Below are positions 1 through 7,290 of a stretch of DNA of 64,000 nt, in pieces. Every line of letters begins with the position of its first letter. Position 1 is the first letter of the stretch. Source of the stretch: UBA4408 sp002389785 (lineage in GTDB: Bacteria; Bacteroidota; Bacteroidia; UBA4408); assembly GCA_035438985.1 (NCBI GenBank), contig DAORJK010000016.1:16655-80654 (forward strand). The letters run 5' to 3'. Under the pieces are notes generated by a model. It saw nothing but the letters and a program-made list of their open reading frames with translations, was not told the DNA's origin and made no database searches. Made by a program: the position numbers and the translations under genes.

Positions 1-618
1 AAAAACAAAATCCTGTCGCAGTTGGTAAAGCTTGTGAATAGCCTTCACCATGGTAAGTGGATCTTTGTGTTGCACAAAAGCAGCAGTAGTTCCTATTATT
101 TTTTTGCCGTTGTTGTCGTGTCCGGAAATCAATTTTAAAGCTCTTTCCTTATTCAGATTTTTTTGTTCAACGACCTCCGAAATCAGCGCAGTGTTGGATA
201 TATTGGAAGCAGCAAGTATTTTTTGAATTGCAGGAGTTATCGCAACAATGCAGTTGGTTAATTTGTATTTAGTAATGGATAAAAATCCTTTTGGGACAAA
301 ATCAAGTCTGCGCGTATATACAACCTTTTTACCGTGAAACCATTTGGTGAACACTGCCAGTTGCTGAGTTTTGCTGGTTTGGCAATGTATAATATCAAAA
401 CTTCTTGACTTCACCATTAAAAAGTAAAGTAGTTGAAAATGGTTTTTTATAGTTTTGAAAGGTAGATTATTTCCAATGCAATGCTCTGCCAATGGGTAGC
501 CGGCTCTACAAATGGTAAACGATTCGTTCCCTTGCAAGCGGTATCCTAGTAAATCATAGATAGTTTGCCGTTCGCCACCTCGCCAGGTTTTTTCGGTATT
601 TAATTCAAGTATACGCAA
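1..618 (-). CDS. Glycosyltransferase family 4-like protein, C-terminal part outside the window
   Basis: The frame is open for 206 codons from 618 to the window edge. The protein begins LRILELNTEKTWRGGERQT, a typical GT-B N-terminus (beta strand followed by a glycine-rich acceptor-site loop). Later segments DIIHCQTSKTQQLA and VVYTRRLDFVPKG fit the N-terminal Rossmann domain of family 4 glycosyltransferases, and GTTAAFVQHKDPLTMVKAI fits the start of the nucleotide-sugar-binding domain. Such enzymes move a sugar from a nucleotide-sugar donor to a lipid or glycan acceptor at the inner membrane; the substrate cannot be read here. No ATG precedes the conserved start and TAA lies 18 bases upstream in frame, so TTG at 618-616 is the likely start. 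It lies 33 bases after the peroxiredoxin stop on the same strand. Confidence 0.75.
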   Translation of the reverse strand, partial: MRILELNTEKTWRGGERQTIYDLLGYRLQGNESFTICRAGYPLAEHCIGNNLPFKTIKNHFQLLYFLMVKSRSFDIIHCQTSKTQQLAVFTKWFHGKKVVYTRRLDFVPKGFLSITKYKLTNCIVAITPAIQKILAASNISNTALISEVVEQKNLNKERALKLISGHDNNGKKIIGTTAAFVQHKDPLTMVKAIHKLYQLRQDFVF

Positions 619-651
619 GCTAAAAATTGGGGGTTAAAGTATGGTTATAAT

Positions 652-1128
652 TTATTCATTCAAACCTGCTAAGGTCTTTTTCACAGCTGCCAGGTTTGGT
701 ATTTCACTAGCGTTTTCAAGTACTTCAACGTATTGTATAATTCCTTTTGAGTCAATTACAAAAGCCGAACGTTTTGAAACTCCTTTCATGTTTCCTAATC
801 CAAAGGTTGTGTAAAGTGAGCCATATGCCATGGATGTTTCCTTATTGAAATCCGAAAGCAAGGTAAAGTTGAGACCTTGTTCATCCTTATATTTTGCCAG
901 CGAAAACATCGAGTCAACTGAAATTCCAATTACTTCTGCATCGAGGTTATTGTAGTCAGAAATTTCATCGCGTACCGAACAAAGTTCTTTCGTACAGGTG
1001 CCGGTAAATGCAAAAGGAAAAAACAAGAGCACAACTTTTTTACCTTGTAAATTTTGTAACCGAATCTCTTTTTTTTCGCTGCTGTAAAGTGCAAATTCAG
1101 GGGCCTTATCTCCTATTTTTAGTTGCAT
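652..1128 (-). CDS. Peroxiredoxin (AhpC/TSA family, BCP/AhpE-like)
   Basis: A thioredoxin-fold peroxidase of about 158 residues from the chosen start, reducing hydrogen peroxide and organic hydroperoxides in the cytoplasm. The active-site stretch FPFAFTGTCTKELC carries the PxxxTxxC signature. The first Cys is the peroxidatic residue; a second Cys five residues later matches the resolving Cys of BCP-type enzymes. An Arg in the C-terminal half (KRSAFVID) fits the conserved active-site Arg. ATG at 1128 is preferred because it directly precedes MQLKIGDKAPEF, the usual family N-terminus; a TTG at 1161 would add 11 atypical residues. The glycosyltransferase follows closely on the same strand, so cotranscription is possible, though a functional link is not obvious. 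Confidence 0.9.
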   Translation of the reverse strand: MQLKIGDKAPEFALYSSEKKEIRLQNLQGKKVVLLFFPFAFTGTCTKELCSVRDEISDYNNLDAEVIGISVDSMFSLAKYKDEQGLNFTLLSDFNKETSMAYGSLYTTFGLGNMKGVSKRSAFVIDSKGIIQYVEVLENASEIPNLAAVKKTLAGLNE

Positions 1129-1401
1129 AACTGAAGTTGAATAGTTAAAATTTTTTACCAATTAAAATTCACTTTCCGATTTAAATCAGGTGGACTAAAA
1201 TACTATTTATTATTTAGCAAGCGATTTCGATAGTATGCATTTTAAGATTTGGTATTGCATGTTTTACTTAGTGCAAAAAGAACTTCAATTTAACTTTATA
1301 TGAAGGCCTTGCTTTAAAAATTAAATAAGGACCAACTATTAAGTGGTGAACAATTACTGATGAGCAGAGATGTGTATTGCTTTATAATTTCATGGTTGTG
1401 C

Positions 1402-1437
1402 AAAAAAAGCAGCGCAAACAATCATGTTTGCGCTGCT
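1402..1437 (-). terminator. Intrinsic terminator of typA
   Basis: A perfect 13-bp stem (1408-1420 with 1425-1437) closes a four-base loop. Read on the minus strand it is followed by seven T's at 1408-1402. It lies 17 bases after the typA stop. Confidence 0.9.
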
Positions 1438-1454
1438 GTAAACTCTTTATGCAA

Positions 1455-3251
1455 TTATTTAGATTTGCGTTTACGTTCGTTTTCGTCAAGAATTATTTTA
1501 CGCATACGAATAGAAGCAGGAGTTAATTCAACGTATTCATCTTCCTGTATGTACTCCATCGCTTCTTCTAAAGAAAACTTAACAGCTGGTGCAATCTTCA
1601 TTTTTTCATCACTTCCGCTTGCGCGCATATTGGTAAGCTTTTTTGTTTTAGTGATGTTTACGGCTAAGTCATCCGGTCGTGTGTGTTCACCAATAACTTG
1701 TCCGGCATATATTTCTTCGGTAGGATCAATAAAAAAGAATCCTCTATCTTGTAATTTATCAATGGAATAAGCAATTGCAGTTCCTTGTTCCATCGAAATA
1801 AGCGAACCACTGATTCTTCCATTAATTTCGCCCTTCCAAGGTTCATAAGCTTTAAAGCGGTGTGCCATAATAGCTTCACCGGCTGTAGCAGTCAATACCT
1901 TGTTTCGTAATCCCATAATTCCACGTGAAGGAATAGAAAACTCCAGGTGTATCATATCGCCTTTTGGCTCCATAATTAACATGTCGCCTTTTCGCTGACT
2001 CACCAATTCAATTACTTTACCCGACACCGGTTCAGGCACATCTACTGTTAATACTTCAATTGGTTCACATTTTACACCATCAATTTCTTTAATTAATACC
2101 TGGGGTTGTCCAACTTGCAGTTCGTACCCTTCTCGACGCATGGTTTCAATTAAAATAGACAAGTGTAAAATGCCTCGGCCAAATACAAGATAAGCATCAG
2201 CAGAATCGGTTTCTTCTACGCGTAATGCAAGGTTTTTCTCGATTTCTTTAAATAAGCGATCGCGCAAGTGACGGGAGGTAACAAATTTACCCTCCTTCCC
2301 AAAAAAGGGAGAATTATTGATGGTAAACAACATGCTCATGGTTGGTTCATCGATACTGATTGGAGGCAAACCTTCGGGATTCTCAAAATCGGCAATGGTA
2401 TCACCAATTTCGAAACCTTCAATTCCGGTTACCGCACAAATATCGCCACAGGCAACTTCTGCCACTTTCATTTTACCTAATCCCTCGAACGAAAAAATTT
2501 CTTTAATTCTCGATTTTACAATGCTTCCATCGCGTTTAACTAAAGATACAGGCATATTTTCGCGCAATGATCCACGCTTAATTCTTCCAACCGCAATACG
2601 CCCTACGAAAGAGGAATAATCGAGTGAGGTAATTTGCATTTGGGGTGTTCCTTCATTCACAGGTGCTTCCGGAATATTTTCAATGATACAGTCCAACAAT
2701 GCAGTAATATCGGTTGTTGGAGTATTGTAATCGGTACTCATCCAACCTTGTTTAGAGGATCCAAAAATTGTTGGAAAATTGAGTTGCTCTTCGGTTGCAT
2801 CCAAATTAAAGAACAAATCAAATACATTGTCATGCACCTCATCCGGGCGACAGTTTGGTTTATCTACTTTGTTGATCACAACAATGGCTTTTAGTCCAAT
2901 TTGCAATGCTTTTTGCAATACAAAACGTGTTTGAGGCATGGGGCCTTCAAAAGCATCCACCAACAATATTACTCCATCGGCCATGTTCAATACACGTTCA
3001 ACTTCACCTCCAAAATCGCTGTGACCCGGAGTGTCAATGATATTAATTTTAACACCGTTGTATTTTACAGATACGTTTTTAGATAAAATGGTGATACCTC
3101 GTTCACGTTCAAGGTCGTTATTATCGAGAATTAATTCACCAGATTGCTGGTTTTCACGAAATAATTTAGATTGATGTAGAATTTTATCAACCAGGGTAGT
3201 TTTTCCGTGGTCAACGTGTGCTATAATCGCGATGTTTCTTAGGTTTTGCAT
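1455..3251 (-). CDS. typA: Ribosome-associated GTPase TypA/BipA
   Basis: A 598-residue translational GTPase, full family length. G1 is AHVDHGKTTLVDKIL near residue 11, G3 is DTPGHSDFGGEVERV near 75, and G4 is NKVDKP near 127. The EF-Tu-like domain II and EF-G-like domains III and V follow, then the TypA-specific C-terminal domain (GRISGSLISMEQGTA onward). BipA binds 70S ribosomes and supports 50S assembly and growth under stress such as cold. The gene is transcribed alone: a terminator lies 17 bases downstream and a Bacteroidota -7 element lies about 35 bases upstream of the ATG. Confidence 0.97.
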   Translation of the reverse strand: MQNLRNIAIIAHVDHGKTTLVDKILHQSKLFRENQQSGELILDNNDLERERGITILSKNVSVKYNGVKINIIDTPGHSDFGGEVERVLNMADGVILLVDAFEGPMPQTRFVLQKALQIGLKAIVVINKVDKPNCRPDEVHDNVFDLFFNLDATEEQLNFPTIFGSSKQGWMSTDYNTPTTDITALLDCIIENIPEAPVNEGTPQMQITSLDYSSFVGRIAVGRIKRGSLRENMPVSLVKRDGSIVKSRIKEIFSFEGLGKMKVAEVACGDICAVTGIEGFEIGDTIADFENPEGLPPISIDEPTMSMLFTINNSPFFGKEGKFVTSRHLRDRLFKEIEKNLALRVEETDSADAYLVFGRGILHLSILIETMRREGYELQVGQPQVLIKEIDGVKCEPIEVLTVDVPEPVSGKVIELVSQRKGDMLIMEPKGDMIHLEFSIPSRGIMGLRNKVLTATAGEAIMAHRFKAYEPWKGEINGRISGSLISMEQGTAIAYSIDKLQDRGFFFIDPTEEIYAGQVIGEHTRPDDLAVNITKTKKLTNMRASGSDEKMKIAPAVKFSLEEAMEYIQEDEYVELTPASIRMRKIILDENERKRKSK

Positions 3252-3285
3252 AATGTATATGGCTCCTTTTTATTTTTTGAGGCTG

Positions 3286-3293
3286 CAAAAGTA
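3286..3293 (-). promoter_or_regulatory. Putative -7 element for typA
   Basis: On the minus strand this reads TACTTTTG, matching TAnnTTTG, the -7 element of the main Bacteroidota sigma factor, 35 bases before the typA ATG. No clear -33 TTG was found at the expected distance. Confidence 0.5.
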
Positions 3294-3404
3294 GTCTTTT
3301 TAATCTTAATTAACTCTATTGAATAGTTTTATTTACTTAAACAGAGATAAATAAAAGAATGAAAATCAATACATTTGAGACAAATATCCGGCTTGACTTA
3401 TATA

Positions 3405-3437
3405 TTTGTTATTTCTAAAATAAAAGTTTTATATTTG
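3405..3437 (+). promoter_or_regulatory. Putative Bacteroidota promoter for the secreted protein gene at 3586
   Basis: TTTG at 3405-3408 and TATATTTG at 3430-3437 are separated by 21 bases, which fits the -33/-7 consensus. This implies a 5' leader of about 140 bases. Nothing else recognisable was seen in the 334-base gap 3252-3585. Confidence 0.6.
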
Positions 3438-3585
3438 GCTTTTGAATGAGAAACCACTAACTCTTTCAACTGGGTAAATAACGCTAGTAAAGTTGGCATT
3501 AAATTAAGTAACACATATTATTCTTGTTGAGATACGAGCTTTTTAAGAAAAATTTCAGAAGGCAACTAAAACAAATTAACAACAC

Positions 3586-4380
3586 ATGAAAAAAATTATC
3601 TTATCAGCATTTATGATTTTAGCCGGTGTAGCTTATACACAGGCAGGTGTAATTGTTATTGAAGGGAATTATCAAGGTAAAAACTTATACATACAAAATC
3701 CTTATGCAGGCTCAAATGTTGGTTTTTGTACATTTGAAGTAACGGTAAATGATGAAACCACAACCGATGAAATAAATACCAGTGCTTTTGAGGTAGATTT
3801 TACTGCCTACCAAATTAAATTTGGAGATAAAGTAGTGGTTAAAATCAAGCACAAAGACGATTGTAAGCCTAAGGTATTAAATCCGGAAGTATTAAAACCA
3901 CGCAGCACATTTGAAGTTGCACCCGGATCAATGAAAATTGATAAAGAAGGTAATTTATCTTGGACAACCACTAATGAAACCAGCAAAATGCTTTATACTG
4001 TTGAACAGTTTAAGTGGAATAAATGGGTAAAATGCGCTGAAATAATGGGTAAGGGAACTGTTCAAGAAAATAATTATTCGGTGAAAGTAACTCCACATTC
4101 AGGTGAAAATAAATTCAGAGTAAAGCAAACCGACTTTAGTGATAAACCACGATTAAGTGAACCAATGAAGTACCGTGCCGTATTGCCGGAAGTAACTTTT
4201 GACAAAACTAAAATCGACAAACAAATCACTTTCTCTTCAGCTACTGCCTTTGAATTGTATGACTCTTACGGAAATATAATTAAAAAAGGAACCGATTCAA
4301 AAGTAGATATCTCAACTTTGAAAAAAGGAACTTACTACCTTAACTACGATTACAAAATGGATAGTTTTGTGAAGAAATAA
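3586..4380 (+). CDS. Secreted protein of unknown function with a T9SS-like C-terminus
   Basis: 264 residues. The N-terminus MKKIILSAFMILAGVAYTQA is a Sec signal peptide. The body is rich in beta-strand-forming and charged residues; its middle (about residues 120-205) resembles a fibronectin-like sandwich, but no family was recognised. The end FELYDSYGNIIKKG followed by VDISTLKKGTYYLNYDYKMDSFVKK has the spacing of a type A Por sorting domain (strand, DxxGxxI, DIS-LxxGxYxL, terminal Lys), so export through T9SS is inferred. The gene is monocistronic, with its own promoter and terminator. Confidence 0.75.
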   Translation: MKKIILSAFMILAGVAYTQAGVIVIEGNYQGKNLYIQNPYAGSNVGFCTFEVTVNDETTTDEINTSAFEVDFTAYQIKFGDKVVVKIKHKDDCKPKVLNPEVLKPRSTFEVAPGSMKIDKEGNLSWTTTNETSKMLYTVEQFKWNKWVKCAEIMGKGTVQENNYSVKVTPHSGENKFRVKQTDFSDKPRLSEPMKYRAVLPEVTFDKTKIDKQITFSSATAFELYDSYGNIIKKGTDSKVDISTLKKGTYYLNYDYKMDSFVKK

Positions 4381-4398
4381 GCTCAACTCAATCTCTTA

Positions 4399-4436
4399 AA
4401 AAACCGTTTCAGTAAATTCTGAAGCGGTTTTTTTTT
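4399..4436 (+). terminator. Terminator of the 3586-4380 gene
   Basis: The hairpin pairs AAAACCGTTTCAG with CTGAAGCGGTTTT (one G-T wobble) around a short loop, followed by a run of T's. Confidence 0.85.
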
Positions 4437-4504
4437 GCAGCATGGCTGAACGATTCATTGGCCCTTGTTGAATTAACACATTTTTGTACTAATTTGTAAA
4501 AAAA

Positions 4505-4545
4505 TTTTTTGAAAGTAAATTATTTATCGTAATATTGCAATATTA
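4505..4545 (+). promoter_or_regulatory. Putative ars operon promoter with overlapping ArsR operator
   Basis: TAATATTGCAATATTA at 4530-4545 is a perfect 16-bp palindrome just before the arsR ATG at 4555. Its left half (TAATATTG) is one base off the -7 consensus, and TTTTTTG at 4505-4511 sits 18 bases upstream as a possible -33. A palindrome over the -7 region of a gene encoding its own ArsR repressor is the classical arrangement, so autoregulated arsenite induction is inferred. Confidence 0.6.
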
Positions 4546-4554
4546 AAATTAACT

Positions 4555-4887
4555 ATGGGAGCAACTAAAACAGATTATTATACCAATGCACAAAATGAAA
4601 TTGCTGTTCTGGCAAAAGCGCTAGGGCACCCGGCCAGGATTGCAATCATAGAATACATTTTAAAAACTTCAACTTGTATTTGTGGTGACATTGTTAACGA
4701 GCTATCGCTGGCACAACCAACCATTTCACAACATTTAAAAGAACTCAAAAATGCGGGACTTATTAAAGGTAGTGTAGAAGGAACTGCCATTTGTTATTGT
4801 GTAGATGAAAAAGGATTTGAAAAAATCAGTAAATTTTTTGAGCGCATCAACCTGAATATTGAAAAAAAGAAAAATAATTGTTGTTAA
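4555..4887 (+). CDS. arsR: ArsR/SmtB-family metalloregulator
   Basis: A 110-residue winged-helix repressor. ALGHPARIAIIEYIL is the start of the HTH core and LAQPTISQHLKELKNAGLI is the recognition helix region. C41 and C43 in the motif CICGD sit where ArsR proteins carry the arsenite-sensing ELCVCDL-type cysteines. The C-terminus ends NNCC, which could supply further thiolate ligands. Binding of As(III) or Sb(III) is expected to release the repressor from the operator upstream. It is the first gene of a four-gene operon, 17 bases before the DUF6428 gene. Confidence 0.92.
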   Translation: MGATKTDYYTNAQNEIAVLAKALGHPARIAIIEYILKTSTCICGDIVNELSLAQPTISQHLKELKNAGLIKGSVEGTAICYCVDEKGFEKISKFFERINLNIEKKKNNCC

Positions 4888-4904
4888 ACTAATAAATCAA
4901 AAAA

Positions 4905-5375
4905 ATGAAACTATCCGAAATAAAAAAATTATTAAGTACCGTTGAAACAGTTAGTTTTCAATTGCCCAATGGTACATTTGTTCCTCAGCATTTTCACGTT
5001 ACTGAAGTTGGGTTAATAAACAAACACTTTATTGATTGTGGTGGGACCGTTCGTAAGGAAACACTTATCAATTTTCAACTTTGGGATGCGAACGATTTTG
5101 ATCATCGACTACAGCCGCAAAAACTTTTAAAAATAATTGAGCTATCTGAAAAAGTTTTGGGAATAGAAGACTATGAAGTGGAAGTTGAATATCAAGATAC
5201 CACCATCGGGAAATACGATTTAGACTTTAACGGAAAAAATTTTCAATTGGTAAACAAACAAACTGCCTGTTTAGCCAGTGATCAATGTGGAATTCCACAA
5301 GAAAAACAAAAAATTAAATTAGTTGAATTAGCAGGAGCATCCGCTACTTGCAAACCGGGTGGAGGGTGTTGTTAA
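4905..5375 (+). CDS. DUF6428 family protein in the ars operon
   Basis: 156 residues, a small soluble protein recognised as the DUF6428 type that recurs in Bacteroidota ars operons. It starts MKLSEIKKLLSTVETVSFQL and has a conserved HFHVTEVG stretch. The tail is cysteine-rich: C at TACLASDQCG and a glycine-rich terminal CKPGGGCC. The vicinal Cys pair suggests binding of a soft metal or metalloid, but that is inference and no enzymatic activity is known to me. It is tightly spaced between arsR and the arsenate reductase gene, so it is very probably part of the resistance response. Confidence 0.85.
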   Translation: MKLSEIKKLLSTVETVSFQLPNGTFVPQHFHVTEVGLINKHFIDCGGTVRKETLINFQLWDANDFDHRLQPQKLLKIIELSEKVLGIEDYEVEVEYQDTTIGKYDLDFNGKNFQLVNKQTACLASDQCGIPQEKQKIKLVELAGASATCKPGGGCC

Positions 5376-5394
5376 TAGTAGCAATCGGTAAAAA

Positions 5395-6027
5395 ATGAAC
5401 GCAAAACAATCTAAGCTTTATTTGGAAATTGAGGCGGTGTTGCAAAATTTAAATACAGACGCTATCACGCTTCAACGAAAGGAACAATTAAAACCCTTCA
5501 TTGATTACATTCAAACTAAAGTAGCGCAACAAAAAGAAATACGGTTAAACTTTATTTGTACACACAATTCAAGAAGAAGTCATTTAGCCCAAGTGTGGGC
5601 GCAAGTTGCTGCTGCTTATTATTCTGTTCAACAGGTTTATTGCTATTCAGGAGGTACTCAAGCAACTGCTCTTTTTCCCCAGGTCGCAAAAACTTTACAA
5701 AATCAAGGTTTTAAAATAAAAGCAATTTCAGAAGGAAAAAATCCTGTATACGCCATAAAATTTGCTGAGAATGGACATCCGATAATTGCCTTTTCTAAAA
5801 CCTATTTTGATGACTTTAATCCCTTAAGTGAATTTGCAGCAATAATGACCTGTAGTTCTGCCGATGGCGATTGCCCTTTTATTCCCGGTGCAGAAAAAAG
5901 AATTCCTATTATGTTTGAAGACCCAAAAGAATTTGACAACAGTCCATATCAAGAATTAAAATACGAAGAGCGAAGTGTGCAAATTGCCACTGAGATGTAC
6001 TATGTTTTTTCACAAATCAAGTCCTAA
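5395..6027 (+). CDS. arsC: Low-molecular-weight phosphatase-type arsenate reductase
   Basis: 210 residues. FICTHNSRRSHLAQVWA holds the CX5R phosphate-binding loop (C55, R61) of the LMW tyrosine phosphatase fold, which thioredoxin-coupled ArsC enzymes use to reduce arsenate to arsenite. Further cysteines occur in TCSSADGDCPFIPGAE, where the redox relay cysteines and the acid loop are expected. The protein is about 70 residues longer than classical ArsC because of an N-terminal helical extension, as in many Bacteroidota homologues annotated as protein-tyrosine-phosphatase. It sits 19 bases after the DUF6428 gene and 3 bases before the arsenite pump, which supports the arsenate role. Confidence 0.85.
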   Translation: MNAKQSKLYLEIEAVLQNLNTDAITLQRKEQLKPFIDYIQTKVAQQKEIRLNFICTHNSRRSHLAQVWAQVAAAYYSVQQVYCYSGGTQATALFPQVAKTLQNQGFKIKAISEGKNPVYAIKFAENGHPIIAFSKTYFDDFNPLSEFAAIMTCSSADGDCPFIPGAEKRIPIMFEDPKEFDNSPYQELKYEERSVQIATEMYYVFSQIKS

Positions 6028-6030
6028 ATT

Positions 6031-7098
6031 ATGTCAGCAGCGAATTGCGCCCCAACCTATCAACGAAAAAAGTTAAGTTTTCTTGACCGCTTTTTAACCC
6101 TCTGGATATTTCTAGCCATGGCTATTGGCGTATTAATTGGTTATCTGATACCTTCCATTAGCGTTTTCATTAATTCATTTTCAAGTGGGACAACCAATAT
6201 CCCTCTTGCAATTGGCTTGATTTTAATGATGTATCCGCCGTTAGCAAAAGTAAAATACGAACAAATGGGCGAAGTATTTAAGAATGTTAAAGTGCTTGCT
6301 GCTTCTCTATTTCTCAATTGGATTGTTGGTCCAATTTTGATGTTCGCACTGGCACTGCTATTTTTAAAAGGATATCCTGAATACATGATTGGACTTATTT
6401 TAATTGGATTGGCGCGATGCATTGCAATGGTGGTTGTGTGGAACGATTTAGCCGATGGAAACCGTGAATACGGTGCAGGTTTAATTGCGTTAAATAGTAT
6501 ATTTCAAGTTTTACTGTATAGCGTTTATGCTTATGTATTCATTACCATTTTACCTCCCTATTTCGGTTATACCGGCTTTGAAGTATCCATTAGTATTGGT
6601 CAAATTGCTCAAAGTGTTGGAATTTATTTAGGAATTCCATTTGCACTTGGAATAATCAGTAGGTATACCTTACTAAAACTAAAAGGCGAAACATGGTTTC
6701 AAAACCGTTTTGTTCCGCTTATTTCACCAATAACCTTAGTTGCTTTGCTGTTTACCATTGTAATTATGTTTAGCTTAAAAGGTGAACTAATCGTGCAAAT
6801 TCCTATGGATGTTGTTCGAATAGCTATTCCATTAGTAATTTATTTTGTAATCATGTTTGTGATCAGTTTTTTTATTGGGAAGTATTTTGGTGCAGACTAT
6901 TCAAAATCTACAGCAATCGCATTTACTGCAACCGGAAATAACTTTGAACTGGCAATAGCAGTAGCAATTGGAGTTTTTGGAATAAACAGCGGACAAGCAT
7001 TTGCTGGAGTAATTGGCCCATTGGTAGAAGTGCCGGCATTAATAGCTTTGGTAAATGTTGCCTTTTGGTTTAGAAAAAAATATTTTAACGCACAATAA
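6031..7098 (+). CDS. acr3: ACR3-family arsenite efflux transporter
   Basis: 355 residues with about ten membrane segments. The signature GLARCIAMVVVWNDLADG contains the essential Cys (about residue 130) of ACR3 carriers, and ATGNNFELAIAVAIGVFG is the second conserved family motif. It exports arsenite from the cytoplasm using the proton motive force and is the last gene of the operon, 3 bases after arsC. Together the operon senses, reduces and expels arsenic. ACR3 is sometimes labelled arsB, but this sequence is not of the ArsB ion-transporter type. Confidence 0.95.
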   Translation: MSAANCAPTYQRKKLSFLDRFLTLWIFLAMAIGVLIGYLIPSISVFINSFSSGTTNIPLAIGLILMMYPPLAKVKYEQMGEVFKNVKVLAASLFLNWIVGPILMFALALLFLKGYPEYMIGLILIGLARCIAMVVVWNDLADGNREYGAGLIALNSIFQVLLYSVYAYVFITILPPYFGYTGFEVSISIGQIAQSVGIYLGIPFALGIISRYTLLKLKGETWFQNRFVPLISPITLVALLFTIVIMFSLKGELIVQIPMDVVRIAIPLVIYFVIMFVISFFIGKYFGADYSKSTAIAFTATGNNFELAIAVAIGVFGINSGQAFAGVIGPLVEVPALIALVNVAFWFRKKYFNAQ

Positions 7099-7235
7099 AT
7101 TGTATTGCTACTTATTTCGAATTAGTGATATATACTTCAAATCAACAATCGATAAAGTTAGCTGAATACAAATCAAAGCTGAAGGTCACGAGTAGTATTC
7201 CTTACAAGTTACAGCGTTCAAATCTTCATTTAAAA

Positions 7236-7277
7236 ACAATAAAAAAGCCTGCGATTTCTCACAGGCTTTTTTATTGT
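7236..7277. terminator. Bidirectional terminator between acr3 and the M43 protease gene
   Basis: A perfect 16-bp stem (7236-7251 with 7262-7277) around a ten-base loop, with A-rich and T-rich flanks on opposite sides. It can stop transcription from both converging genes. Confidence 0.85.
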
Positions 7278-7290
7278 TTTGAGTTGAGTG

